Shown one piece after another: positions 17,389 to 26,069 of a DNA stretch of 63,892 nt. The translations under genes were made by a program, and so were the position numbers. The DNA comes from Chloroflexota bacterium. Lineage in GTDB: Bacteria; Chloroflexota; UBA6077; JACCZL01. The notes below the pieces were generated by a model, which did no database searches, was not told the origin of the DNA, and worked only from the letters and a program-made list of their open reading frames with translations. The stretch is from NCBI GenBank assembly GCA_020845495.1, contig JADLFM010000239.1:1-63892 (forward strand). Direction: 5' to 3'. The number at the start of each line of letters is the position of its first letter. Position 1 is the stretch's first letter.

Positions 17389-19380
17389 CTACGGAGAGAC
17401 CTGATACACCATCCAGCCGCCGTCTTGATAGACGATTGGGAAGGTGTAGTCGCCGGCGCGCGCTGGCACGAAGTGAGTGACGCCGAAGCGAGCGGAAAGC
17501 TCGCGGATCTGCTGCTCGGTGAGTCGTCGGTAGGCCGGGTCGAGCTCCTCACGGTAGCGGAGCACGTCGCTTACGCCGAGTGCCCGCACCCGGTCACGGA
17601 ACTCGACGTTGTGCTCCGTGAAATAGACCGCCTGATTGGCGCGCTCGCGGACGAGATAGACGGCGCGGTCGGCGTTCTTGTAGAAGGTATCGTTGTTCGG
17701 CTCGCTCGGTAGGATCAGAAAGACGCTGTCGACGGGTGTCTCGGTCCGCGCCCACTCCTGGAATCGCGCCGCCGCCGACAGTCCGCCGCGATGCTGGGCC
17801 TGATACATCCAGTCGGTCGAGCCGCGTACCAGGAAGGCGCCAACGAAGGCGACGGTCAGCCCCACCGCGAGCGCGACGCGCTCAGACGTCTGGCCACGGA
17901 GAACCCGCACGAGCAGCCAGCCGAGCAGGAGCGCCCCTGCCAGCGCTGCCGCTCGGGCACCGTCGTCGAGGTCCAGCAGCCAGAGCCGCCGGCCGTTCTC
18001 GAGCCGCGCCAGTGCCACGAGGGCCGCGCCGAGCGGCGCCACAACGCCGAGGGTGAGCGCGAGCCTGTGCGACTGGCGCTTGGGGAGCCAGCGCCGTGCG
18101 ATCTCCGCCCCAACGGCCAGCCCCGCGCCGAACAGCCAGACCGGCTCGATCGGGATGAAGTCGCTCGGCGACACGAACATCGCAGCGGCAAGTGTCAGGA
18201 TCAGCGGCCGGGGCAACCAGTGGTTGGCCCAGGATACTCGGAGGTAGTGCGCGACGTACACCAGCCCGAGCAGGTTGACGATCCAGGCGCTGCGCGGGAA
18301 CTGGAGCCGTGCGACGAGCGTGCTGATCGGGCCGCGCAGCGACACGTCGATGAATATGAAGGCGACCGCGCAGAGCACCATCACAGCGGCGAAGAGTGCC
18401 AGCACCGTTCGGTGCGCCTCATCCTCCGGACGGTGGCCGCTCCAGACCCGTAGCGGCGCTCGAAGCCATCGAGGCGCCCAGGCGTCCGGCGTCCGGCGTC
18501 CGGCGAGCGCTAGCAGTGCCGTCGTGAGCAACGCCAGCCCGGCCAGGTTGTAGGTGCGGAGCGCCGCACGGTCCCAGTTGACCGCCACTGAGAGATCGGT
18601 CGCAAGCTCGATGCGGGCAAGCTGAAGCGCCCAGCCGGGTAGGGCATCGGTGTGATGGAGCAGCGCCCCTGCCACAGCCGGGCTGGCACACAGCACCATC
18701 AGCAGGCCGGCGACCGCGACGTTGCGTAGCCCAAAGTGACGGGCGCGCAGCGCGTACGCCAGCCCGATCGCCAGCCCCACGTACGAGCTTGTAGGGGTGT
18801 GGACGACGACCGCGAGGCCGGCCAGCGCGCCGGCAGCGGCGTGGCGCTCGCGGAGCAGCGCATACAGCGCGCCAAGCTGGAACGGTAACGCCAGGAAGGC
18901 CGGCGTCAGTTCCGCAGAGTGGAGGATCGTGCTGCCGACCGTCAGGAGCCTGAATCCCGCCACGTAGAAGAGCAGGAACAGCGCCGCGCTGAGCCGGTCT
19001 CCGACGAGTTGGCGGGCGATGGCGTACAAGAACGCCAGGCTGATGATGCTTGCCGGGAGGAACAGGATGAAGAGCGCGCCGTCGAGCGGGAGCCAGGCCA
19101 TGGCGCCGATGACCGCCGCGATGACCTGATAGGTGTACGCCGCCGGCGTGCCGTCGTGCAGTGCGTACACGAACGGATCGTGGACGTAGAGGCGCGGATC
19201 GACGAATGACTTGTAGATCGGAATGTCGGACCAGCGTCCGCCGTCGAAGCCTCGGAACAGCAGCGACCAGACGGCGAGCAGCGTCCCGACGAGCAGCGAC
19301 TCACGCCACGGGCAGAGAGTGCGTATCTGGAGGCCCACGCTCCAACGTCCGGCATCCCGAGGAGACGCTGCTTCTGGCAT
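17389..19380 (-). CDS. Polytopic membrane protein, GT-C-like, function unknown
   Basis: A large membrane protein of about 663 residues with a dozen or more hydrophobic helices and a soluble C-terminal region of about 110 residues (from DSVFLILPSEPNNDTFYKNA onward). The architecture is that of GT-C glycosyltransferases and related integral membrane proteins, but I see no clear DxD/DE donor motif in the first loop, which reads GGRWSDIPIYKSFVDPRLYV. I start it at ATG 19380, after the upstream gene's stop at 19436; a longer frame reaches 19536 with unlikely composition. It probably follows the GT39 gene in one transcript. Confidence 0.65.
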   Translation of the reverse strand: MPEAASPRDAGRWSVGLQIRTLCPWRESLLVGTLLAVWSLLFRGFDGGRWSDIPIYKSFVDPRLYVHDPFVYALHDGTPAAYTYQVIAAVIGAMAWLPLDGALFILFLPASIISLAFLYAIARQLVGDRLSAALFLLFYVAGFRLLTVGSTILHSAELTPAFLALPFQLGALYALLRERHAAAGALAGLAVVVHTPTSSYVGLAIGLAYALRARHFGLRNVAVAGLLMVLCASPAVAGALLHHTDALPGWALQLARIELATDLSVAVNWDRAALRTYNLAGLALLTTALLALAGRRTPDAWAPRWLRAPLRVWSGHRPEDEAHRTVLALFAAVMVLCAVAFIFIDVSLRGPISTLVARLQFPRSAWIVNLLGLVYVAHYLRVSWANHWLPRPLILTLAAAMFVSPSDFIPIEPVWLFGAGLAVGAEIARRWLPKRQSHRLALTLGVVAPLGAALVALARLENGRRLWLLDLDDGARAAALAGALLLGWLLVRVLRGQTSERVALAVGLTVAFVGAFLVRGSTDWMYQAQHRGGLSAAARFQEWARTETPVDSVFLILPSEPNNDTFYKNADRAVYLVRERANQAVYFTEHNVEFRDRVRALGVSDVLRYREELDPAYRRLTEQQIRELSARFGVTHFVPARAGDYTFPIVYQDGGWMVYQVSP

Positions 19381-19435
19381 CGCAGTACCTGGTGCGGCAC
19401 GCTCGTCCGCGATCACCCCTCCCACCGCCGGGCCA

Positions 19436-21940
19436 TCATCTGGAGCCGTCCGCCACTGCGATCTCGCCGAGCCTGACCAGTCCGGCCTCAACGGGCAAGT
19501 CGCTCGTCGCGGGCAGCGCTTCACCCTGACCACCAAGCCGGCTCACACTGACCAGGAGTGGGTACGTACCGGGTGGCGCGGTCGCAGCGAGCGGTAGACT
19601 AATGCGCTGAGCGAAGGGCTGCCCAGCGCGCCACTCGCGGTCGGCGCGCGTCTTGTCGCAGGCCGGCCCATCGGACGTGGCGACGACCGTCTGGCCGCCG
19701 AGACGCACGTCGATGCGGTAGCCGTCGTCGGCCGTGACGTAAGGATGCCAGAACAGGTCGACCCGTACGACGCCGCCCGGGCGAGGATTCTCGGCGTAGA
19801 GCCGATAGCCCAGCAGTTCGACGGCCGCGCCGAAGCGTGCTGGCGCGACGACGTACTGGAGCGGCAAGACACCGCGTGCCCAGGAGCCGGGATCGGGCAG
19901 CGGGGTGCTGAGGCGGCGGTCGAAGCGCTCGGCCAGCGACTCAGCCGTCCAGGTCATCGGCTTCTGGCCGGACGGGGCGCCGCGCTCGTGAATGCGGAGT
20001 TTCGGCTGCCCCGCCACGGTAACCACGCCAACCAGCGGGTACTCGGCGGCTATCCGCTTACGCGGCACGTCTACCTCGTCTTGCACGTCTTCGGCGAGGA
20101 CGAAGTAGCGGGGATCGGCGCTACAACGCCAGGCGCCGCGCGTATACCAGTAGGTCACCTGCTGCTGCTCGTTCGAGTCGTAGCTGCCGCCGAGTGTGCC
20201 GTCCGCGAACAGCGCCCCGACCGCCTTCCAGCCGGCCTCGTAGGGGAAGCCGAAGCGCTCCTTCTGGGGGACGTCGTCGCCGGGCGCCCAGTAGAGTGGG
20301 AAACTCTCGAGGTGGCCGGTTCGTACCAACTCCGGCTTCTGCTGGACGTAGACCGGCAGCAGGTACCCGCCGAGAATGACGACCCCCCCGGCTAGCGCTG
20401 CGAAAGCGCCCGCGCGCACCCACCGGCTCGCGACGGGGAGCATTGCCCAGACCGTCCCAGTACCCGCGCCTGCCAGGATCGCCAGGCCAAGCGAGGTGAC
20501 GTGCACGTGCGTGCCCGGCTTGCGGGCGACGAAGGCGTAGAAGAGGAGCGGCAGTGCGCACCAGACGAGCCCGACCAGCCAGGCCCGGCCGCTCGGCCCT
20601 GCGCTCGAGAGAGGCGCCCCGCGACCATATCGCAGCCGCTGAACGACGGCCAGTAGCCCGCCTGGTACGATTGCCACGGCGAGCAGGGCGAGATAGATCG
20701 CCGATACGTAGAGCAGCGCCGACGCGGCGATGGCCGACAGGTTGTTGCGCGGGAAGCCGAACCCGACCCGGTCTGCGATTCGGCTTGTCGCCAGACCGTA
20801 GAGAGGGCTTGCAAGGTACGGCCCAAAGAAGCAGGCCAGGATCGCCAGCCCGACGCCTGCGCCGGTGAGCCACGGCCGCATCAGCCGCCAGTCGAGCAGC
20901 ATCCGTGGGCCGCTCCGCCCGAGCGCGATCAGCGCGATGGGCGGCAGGACGAAGACGGCATCGTAATGGGCGAGCGCTCCACCAGCCGCCAACGCACCGG
21001 CCAGGACCGGCCAGATCGAGGTACCGCCCTGGGCCCAACGCAGGGCGCACCAGACCGCGAGGACACCCAGGAGGAAAACGAGGCTCTGGTACTGCGTGAT
21101 CCGTGAGAACGCCACGAAGTACCCGTTGGTAGCGATAAACAGACCCGCCACCAGCGCCCCTGCCCGCCCAAGCAGCCGATGGGCGGCCAGGTAGACGGCA
21201 AGTACGCCGAAAAGCCCCGCCAGCGCGAAGGGTAAGCGTGCGGCGCCCTCGCTCAACGTCCCGACGAGCCCGTACTGCGCGGCGACGATCAGTACCTCGC
21301 CGGGGCCCTTGCCATGATAGAAGAGCGTGTCTGTCAAGCCCTGAACGATACCCGTGGCCTGGAGGATGACCTCGGTCTCATCGCCCTGGAACTCGGAATA
21401 GCCGAGGCCGGGCAGGCGCGGGATTGCGGCCACGAGCAGCAGCAGCAGGACGTCGAGGAGGCGCGGTCGGCCGCACCCGGCCGGGGCTCGCCAGTAGAGG
21501 TTGCGCTTGAGCGCCAGCGCGCCGAGGGCGGGTGTCAGAGTGCTGAGCCAGGTGACCATGACCATCGGCCCCAGCCGGATCGGCAGGTAGCTGAGCAGTA
21601 GCATCCCCAGGAGCAGCGCCAGCACCCCGAGCCCGGCCGCAAGCGTCAGCCATTCCGGCCAGTCCACCTCATCGCTCGGCACGAACGCGATGGCCAGCAG
21701 CGCGCCCGGCACCGCGACAAGCGAGATCAGGGCACACACCCAGGCCAACGACGTGTCCGGGATCGCGAGCGCCCCCGCCCCGATCAGCGCTCCGCCGTTC
21801 ATCAGCGCGACGATGGTGACGACGCCGCCGTAGCGCGGCGCGGGCTGCTCGGCCGAGTGTGCACGGTAGGTCGCTCGCCTGGCCCAGGTCGGGAACAGGC
21901 GGAGGCTGCCCGAGCCGGAGGCGTCGGGGCGGTACCTCAT
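19436..21940 (-). CDS. GT39/PMT_2-like membrane glycosyltransferase
   Basis: An 834-residue membrane protein. After about four N-terminal hydrophobic helices, the block LPGLGYSEFQGDETEVILQA resembles the first extracytoplasmic loop of PMT/ArnT-type GT-C enzymes, with the acidic DE pair that acts in catalysis. About ten more helices follow. The C-terminal 300 residues are a soluble extracytoplasmic domain ending in a beta-rich region (LFWHPYVTADDGYRIDVRLG). GT39 enzymes use polyprenyl-phosphate sugars as donors, fitting the GT2 genes at 22196 and 35134 that could make them. Divergent from the GT2 at 22196. Confidence 0.75.
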   Translation of the reverse strand: MRYRPDASGSGSLRLFPTWARRATYRAHSAEQPAPRYGGVVTIVALMNGGALIGAGALAIPDTSLAWVCALISLVAVPGALLAIAFVPSDEVDWPEWLTLAAGLGVLALLLGMLLLSYLPIRLGPMVMVTWLSTLTPALGALALKRNLYWRAPAGCGRPRLLDVLLLLLVAAIPRLPGLGYSEFQGDETEVILQATGIVQGLTDTLFYHGKGPGEVLIVAAQYGLVGTLSEGAARLPFALAGLFGVLAVYLAAHRLLGRAGALVAGLFIATNGYFVAFSRITQYQSLVFLLGVLAVWCALRWAQGGTSIWPVLAGALAAGGALAHYDAVFVLPPIALIALGRSGPRMLLDWRLMRPWLTGAGVGLAILACFFGPYLASPLYGLATSRIADRVGFGFPRNNLSAIAASALLYVSAIYLALLAVAIVPGGLLAVVQRLRYGRGAPLSSAGPSGRAWLVGLVWCALPLLFYAFVARKPGTHVHVTSLGLAILAGAGTGTVWAMLPVASRWVRAGAFAALAGGVVILGGYLLPVYVQQKPELVRTGHLESFPLYWAPGDDVPQKERFGFPYEAGWKAVGALFADGTLGGSYDSNEQQQVTYWYTRGAWRCSADPRYFVLAEDVQDEVDVPRKRIAAEYPLVGVVTVAGQPKLRIHERGAPSGQKPMTWTAESLAERFDRRLSTPLPDPGSWARGVLPLQYVVAPARFGAAVELLGYRLYAENPRPGGVVRVDLFWHPYVTADDGYRIDVRLGGQTVVATSDGPACDKTRADREWRAGQPFAQRISLPLAATAPPGTYPLLVSVSRLGGQGEALPATSDLPVEAGLVRLGEIAVADGSR

Positions 21941-22093
21941 CGACAGGAGAGGCCGAGCATGGGGGTGTTGACTGGCCGGTGCATCGACATACAGGGACAG
22001 CCGGCTGAGCCGGCTGGGCGTCGTATTGTACGGCCGGAGGCACCTCGCCCACCGACGAATGAGTGCTCGGCCCTGGTGGAACCTGGGGCCGCC

Positions 22094-22104
22094 TATGCTA
22101 CTAT
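22094..22104 (+). promoter_or_regulatory. Candidate extended -10 promoter for the GT2 gene
   Basis: TGCTACTAT (TG at 22096-22097, hexamer TACTAT at 22099-22104) is an extended -10 element about 90 nt before the GT2 ATG. I do not see a -35 hexamer at the right distance. Confidence 0.3.
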
Positions 22105-22195
22105 TGCGCGGCCGCCAGCCTGATCGGTTCGCGGCGCTCCGGACGATACAGACCGTTGCCCCTCAGGGGCCGCCACGGGGACCGTTTCCAGCCCG

Positions 22196-23137
22196 ATGCT
22201 ACCACCTGTCGACCAGGGCACCCGGACCGCCCTCCTCTCGCGACCGACCTCGGACGACCTGCTCAGCCATGCGCTGACGATCGTCATTCCGGCCTTCAAC
22301 GAAGAGCACAGCATCGTGCCGGTGATCGAGCAGGTACGGGAGGCTATGCTGGCCTTCCCGCACGACTACGAGATTCTGGTCGTCGACGACGGCTCCGCCG
22401 ACCGGACCGCCGAGCAGGCCCACACGACCGGCGTGCGAGTCGTCTCACACCGCCAGAATCGTGGCTACGGCGAGGCGCTCAAGACGGGCATCCGTCACGC
22501 CGAGTACCAGCGCATCGCCATTATCGATGCGGATGGAAGCTATCCAGCCCAGGAGATTCCCCGTCTCGCCGCGCTCCTCGACGACGCCGACATGGTGGTC
22601 GGGGCACGCACCGGCGCGAACGCGGCCATTCCGCTGATTCGGCGGCCGGCCAAGAAGACGTTGACGTGGCTGGCGAGCTACCTGACCGGCACCAGGATCC
22701 CGGACCTCAACTCTGGGCTGCGCCTGTTCAAGCGTGCGCTCGCCATCGAGTTCTTCGATCTACTGCCGTCCAAGTTCTCGTTCACGACGACGATCACGCT
22801 GGCTGCGCTCAACAGCGGCTATCTGGTCGAGTACGCCGAGGTGGACTACTACAAGCGAACTGGCCGCTCGAAGATCCGCCCGATCCAGGACACGTTCAAC
22901 TTCTTCATGCTGGTGCTGCGGATGACGCTGATCTTTCGCCCGCTGAAGATCTACCTGCCGATCGCCGCGGTGCTGTTCCTGCTCGCGCCGATCGTGCTCG
23001 GTATTGGCTGGTTCGGCTTCCACAAGATCTTCGACAACACGGCGCTCATCCTGCTGTTCGCCGGCTTCCAACTGGCAGCCATCGGTCTGCTCGCGGATGT
23101 GGTGAACGTCCGGCGTTCGCGCGCGCCCTCGTCCTAG
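22196..23137 (+). CDS. GT2 glycosyltransferase, polyprenyl-phosphate sugar synthase-like
   Basis: A 313-residue GT-A enzyme. LTIVIPAFNEEHSIVPVI starts the catalytic domain at about residue 27, with ILVVDDGSADRT (first Asp motif) and IIDADGSYPAQEIP (DxD). RIPDLNSGLRLFKR is the family's conserved acceptor block. Two C-terminal hydrophobic helices (about 245-305) anchor it in the membrane. Members link a nucleotide sugar to polyprenyl phosphate, providing donors for GT-C/GT39 enzymes like those adjacent. The start at 22196 has only a weak ribosome binding site, and the first 25 residues are poorly conserved in character. Confidence 0.85.
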   Translation: MLPPVDQGTRTALLSRPTSDDLLSHALTIVIPAFNEEHSIVPVIEQVREAMLAFPHDYEILVVDDGSADRTAEQAHTTGVRVVSHRQNRGYGEALKTGIRHAEYQRIAIIDADGSYPAQEIPRLAALLDDADMVVGARTGANAAIPLIRRPAKKTLTWLASYLTGTRIPDLNSGLRLFKRALAIEFFDLLPSKFSFTTTITLAALNSGYLVEYAEVDYYKRTGRSKIRPIQDTFNFFMLVLRMTLIFRPLKIYLPIAAVLFLLAPIVLGIGWFGFHKIFDNTALILLFAGFQLAAIGLLADVVNVRRSRAPSS

Positions 23138-23276
23138 CGCCCCTCAGCGCGCTCACCTCCTGGCAACCCGCGTCGAGCCTCGTCCGAGCAACCCGCGCCG
23201 CGCCCCATATCGACCGGTCCGGCACGTCCCCTGCACGTACGTTGGCGGGCGGGTCTTCCACCGAAAGGGGTGCTGT

Positions 23277-24011
23277 ATGGCCGACAAACCGATGGCCAAT
23301 CTGGCGAAGTTCGCCATCAACGTCTTCTACGACGTCAAAGATCTCGCGTGTGACGTTTCCGAGCGGTTCAGTCTCGGTTCGACGTTCCGTGACCTCGTGG
23401 ACGAGGTTCGCACAGAGCGCGCCGCATCCAGGGGGCAGTCTTCGGGAACGACCGGCGGAGCGGCCGCGGATGCGGGGAGCACACCCTCCGGCGGGGCAAG
23501 CGTGCCCGAACCGGCCGGGCACGCGGCGTTGACGCCTGAGGCCAGCGCCTCGGCAGCGTCCGGGACCGAGACATCCTCAACGCTCACCGGTTCGACGGAG
23601 GGCGGTGAGATCGCGCCGTTCGAGCAATCCGACTATGCGCCAATAAGCGGTAAGGCGTCACCCGGCCAGTCGACCAGCCCGCTCGTCGGGGTACCGAGTC
23701 AGTCATTCGACCCGTTTGGAGGGCAGGCAACCAGAGACGAGGGCATGCCGACGCCAGCCCGCATCGTCAACGATCGAACTGGGGCCGCGCTCTCGGAGGG
23801 CGAGGCGCTTCCGACCTGGCCATCCGGATCGGGGGGAATACACGGGCCGGCCGAGTTGCGATCGACGACGGACGCTGACTCAGACCCAGGTGCCGATGCG
23901 AGCGGATCGGACGCTTTGAAGACTGACGCACAGCCGGCTGTCGCGCGGTCAGGATCACCCCAGTCCAGCGACACGGACACCGGCGAGCATCCCTCAGGCG
24001 CGAGTCTGTAG
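23277..24011 (+). CDS. Hypothetical protein with helical N-terminus and long disordered tail
   Basis: A 244-residue protein not recognised. Residues 1-47 form a plausible amphipathic helix region (LAKFAINVFYDVKDLACDVS). Everything after about residue 50 is Ser/Gly/Ala/Thr/Glu-rich, low in hydrophobics and probably disordered. There is no signal peptide or membrane helix. AAAGGGG precedes the ATG, so translation is likely. Placed between membrane glycosyltransferase genes, it could be a scaffold or regulator, but nothing in the sequence fixes a role. Confidence 0.6.
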   Translation: MADKPMANLAKFAINVFYDVKDLACDVSERFSLGSTFRDLVDEVRTERAASRGQSSGTTGGAAADAGSTPSGGASVPEPAGHAALTPEASASAASGTETSSTLTGSTEGGEIAPFEQSDYAPISGKASPGQSTSPLVGVPSQSFDPFGGQATRDEGMPTPARIVNDRTGAALSEGEALPTWPSGSGGIHGPAELRSTTDADSDPGADASGSDALKTDAQPAVARSGSPQSSDTDTGEHPSGASL

Positions 24012-24199
24012 CGCCAGCATGGAGGGGTGCCGGGCACTGGGCGCAGGCGCTCGCCGAGCACTGTAGCTCCGCACGGACGGGGCCGTGCTGTCCGCTCAGA
24101 TGCCCGGCCATCATCACATGGGGCTGCGCGTCTGTGCGTCGTGAACGGGCCAGCGACGACGCGCTCAGGTCCGCGGCACGAGCGGTGTGCCTGAGCGCT

Positions 24200-25897
24200 T
24201 CAGCGGCGGGTGATGCGCCAGAGCGTAAACCCGCCGCCCGCGTCGTTCTGGAGCGGCTCCAGGGTCCAGGCGTCGCGGTTGTTCGCGTGGCCGATGCTGC
24301 TCGGACTCTGGTCGGCCAGCACGAGCGCCGTGGGCGTCGAGATGCGCCGTTCGACCCGATCCGACGACTGCTCGATGGTGACCCCGGGGATCTCGCGCAT
24401 CGTCAGCATGAAGTCAAAGGTGCGTTGTGCCGTACCAGCGGCACCCGTCCGGTCGCGTTGAAGGGTCGGATCCAACACGACCGGCTCGTCAGAATGTCGC
24501 TGCCGCTCGAGCGCGCCGAGGGTGACGAAGTAGCGGTCGTTCGTCTCGTTTGCCGCGAGCACCCGAGCCTCGTAGAGGGCGAGCGGGAGCAGTGGGTACA
24601 CCACGATAAGGGCCAGGGCAGCCGCGACGACAACGCGAAGCGGGCGCGCCGCCGAGTGCGGCATCGTTCGCCCGAGCGTTCGTGCTCGTCGGACGACACC
24701 CGCCGCCAGGGCACCGACGCCGGCGAAGGCGAGTGGCAGCAGGGGCATCAGGTAGCGGCCCTGGCGCGGCAGGTTGTCGTGACTGGCCGGGAAAAGCGGC
24801 AGCAGCAGCAAGAAGCTCAGGACCGCCAGCAGCGGGCTCCAGGCGCCCAGGCGGGCGGCGTACGCGAGGCCAGCGACACACAGCGACGTGTAGGCGATCA
24901 CCATCGGGTCAGCCAGATAGGCGAGCGCGCCCGGGCGGTCGTCGATGGCGCCAGCCGGGATTCGGACGGCGGTCAGCAGGATTTCGGAGGCGCGGCCCTG
25001 ATACGAGAAGTCCTTGTCCCGACCCTGCTGGTACCCGCTTCGCTGCGCCTGCGACTCTTCCAGAGTGCCGAAGTCGGTGACGATGAGGTTGTAGGCGAGC
25101 AACGGGCTGATGCCGATGAGGAATGCGCCGATGGCCGCATACGCCCAGCGAGTGCGGAAGAAGGCCCGGCCCCGCCAGCCAACATACCCAAGGAAGACTG
25201 GCCAGAGCAGGAGCATCGTGGGGTGCTGTTGCTGCGCCAGCCCGAAGGCGAGGCCAGCCCACGCCAGCGAAAAGCCGCTCTGGCGCCGGATCGAGCGCTC
25301 GACGAGCCAGAAGGCGAGGGTCAGATACAGCAGCACCGTGCAATGCGGCCAGGCCAGGTGACTGTTGGTCAGCACGTGAACCGCCGACGTTGCGAGCAGG
25401 CCGCCCGCCACGAGACCGCCGATCCGGCCGGCCCGCCGGGCCGCGCGCTCGTCGCCGGGCGGCGCGGTCCGGCGGGCGATCTCGGCGCCGAGCAGGGCAG
25501 TCGCGACGACCGCCCCCACCCCAAGCACCATCACCAGCAGGCGCGGGATGTAGATGCTTGGGCCGAACAGCCAGAACAGGCCCGCTTGCAGGTAGTAGTG
25601 GAAGGCGCCAGTGTAGGCGTTGACGCCGATCAGTGGCCGTTTGCCCTGGTAGATCCCGTAGCTGACCTGAGCGTCGAAGACCTCGTCGGTGAACTGGGGG
25701 ATGTACCAGAGGTTTGGGAGGCGCACGGCAACTGCGACGGCGGCGAGCAACAGGAGCGGCCACGCCTCGGCCAGGATGCTCCAGCCGCGCGATCGGGTCG
25801 CCTGCTGGGCAGGGCCACGCGCCGGGCCAGCGTCCGGAGATGCGGATACGGCTCTCCGATCGGCGGCATGCACGAGCCGGGCAGATGAGTCAGTCAT
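24200..25897 (-). CDS. GT39/ArnT-like membrane glycosyltransferase
   Basis: A 565-residue GT-C protein. After a 45-residue cytoplasmic leader, the first helix is followed by IPQFTDEVFDAQVSYGIYQG, with the acidic residues typical of the first periplasmic loop of PMT/ArnT enzymes. About eleven hydrophobic segments follow, then a C-terminal extracytoplasmic portion of about 130 residues. The likely donor is a polyprenyl-phosphate sugar and the acceptor is unknown. Transcribed from the same strand as the secreted TIM-barrel gene upstream, across a 172-nt gap without clear signals. Confidence 0.75.
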   Translation of the reverse strand: MTDSSARLVHAADRRAVSASPDAGPARGPAQQATRSRGWSILAEAWPLLLLAAVAVAVRLPNLWYIPQFTDEVFDAQVSYGIYQGKRPLIGVNAYTGAFHYYLQAGLFWLFGPSIYIPRLLVMVLGVGAVVATALLGAEIARRTAPPGDERAARRAGRIGGLVAGGLLATSAVHVLTNSHLAWPHCTVLLYLTLAFWLVERSIRRQSGFSLAWAGLAFGLAQQQHPTMLLLWPVFLGYVGWRGRAFFRTRWAYAAIGAFLIGISPLLAYNLIVTDFGTLEESQAQRSGYQQGRDKDFSYQGRASEILLTAVRIPAGAIDDRPGALAYLADPMVIAYTSLCVAGLAYAARLGAWSPLLAVLSFLLLLPLFPASHDNLPRQGRYLMPLLPLAFAGVGALAAGVVRRARTLGRTMPHSAARPLRVVVAAALALIVVYPLLPLALYEARVLAANETNDRYFVTLGALERQRHSDEPVVLDPTLQRDRTGAAGTAQRTFDFMLTMREIPGVTIEQSSDRVERRISTPTALVLADQSPSSIGHANNRDAWTLEPLQNDAGGGFTLWRITRR

Positions 25898-26069
25898 TGG
25901 TATCCTGAGCCTGGCGGTCCCTGGGTTCGGGTGGCGATGAGTGGCAGGTGCGGCGGTAGCGGTCAGCGCGAGCCGACGGCGATGCCCGCGTCAGGCGCTA
26001 GTGTGCCGTGCTGACCCCCATCGAGGGCAAGAAAGCCGAGTCATGCGGCGGCGGTGTTGGCGCCGGGAT

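Noticed and set aside
22063..23532. 489-codon plus-strand open frame across the GT2 gene and the next gap
   Set aside because: Composition and the absence of motifs show it to be a +1 shadow of the GT2 gene.
24134..25888. 584-codon plus-strand open frame opposite the GT39 gene
   Set aside because: Polar, Arg/Gln/Asp-rich translation opposite a clear membrane protein; a typical shadow in GC-rich DNA.
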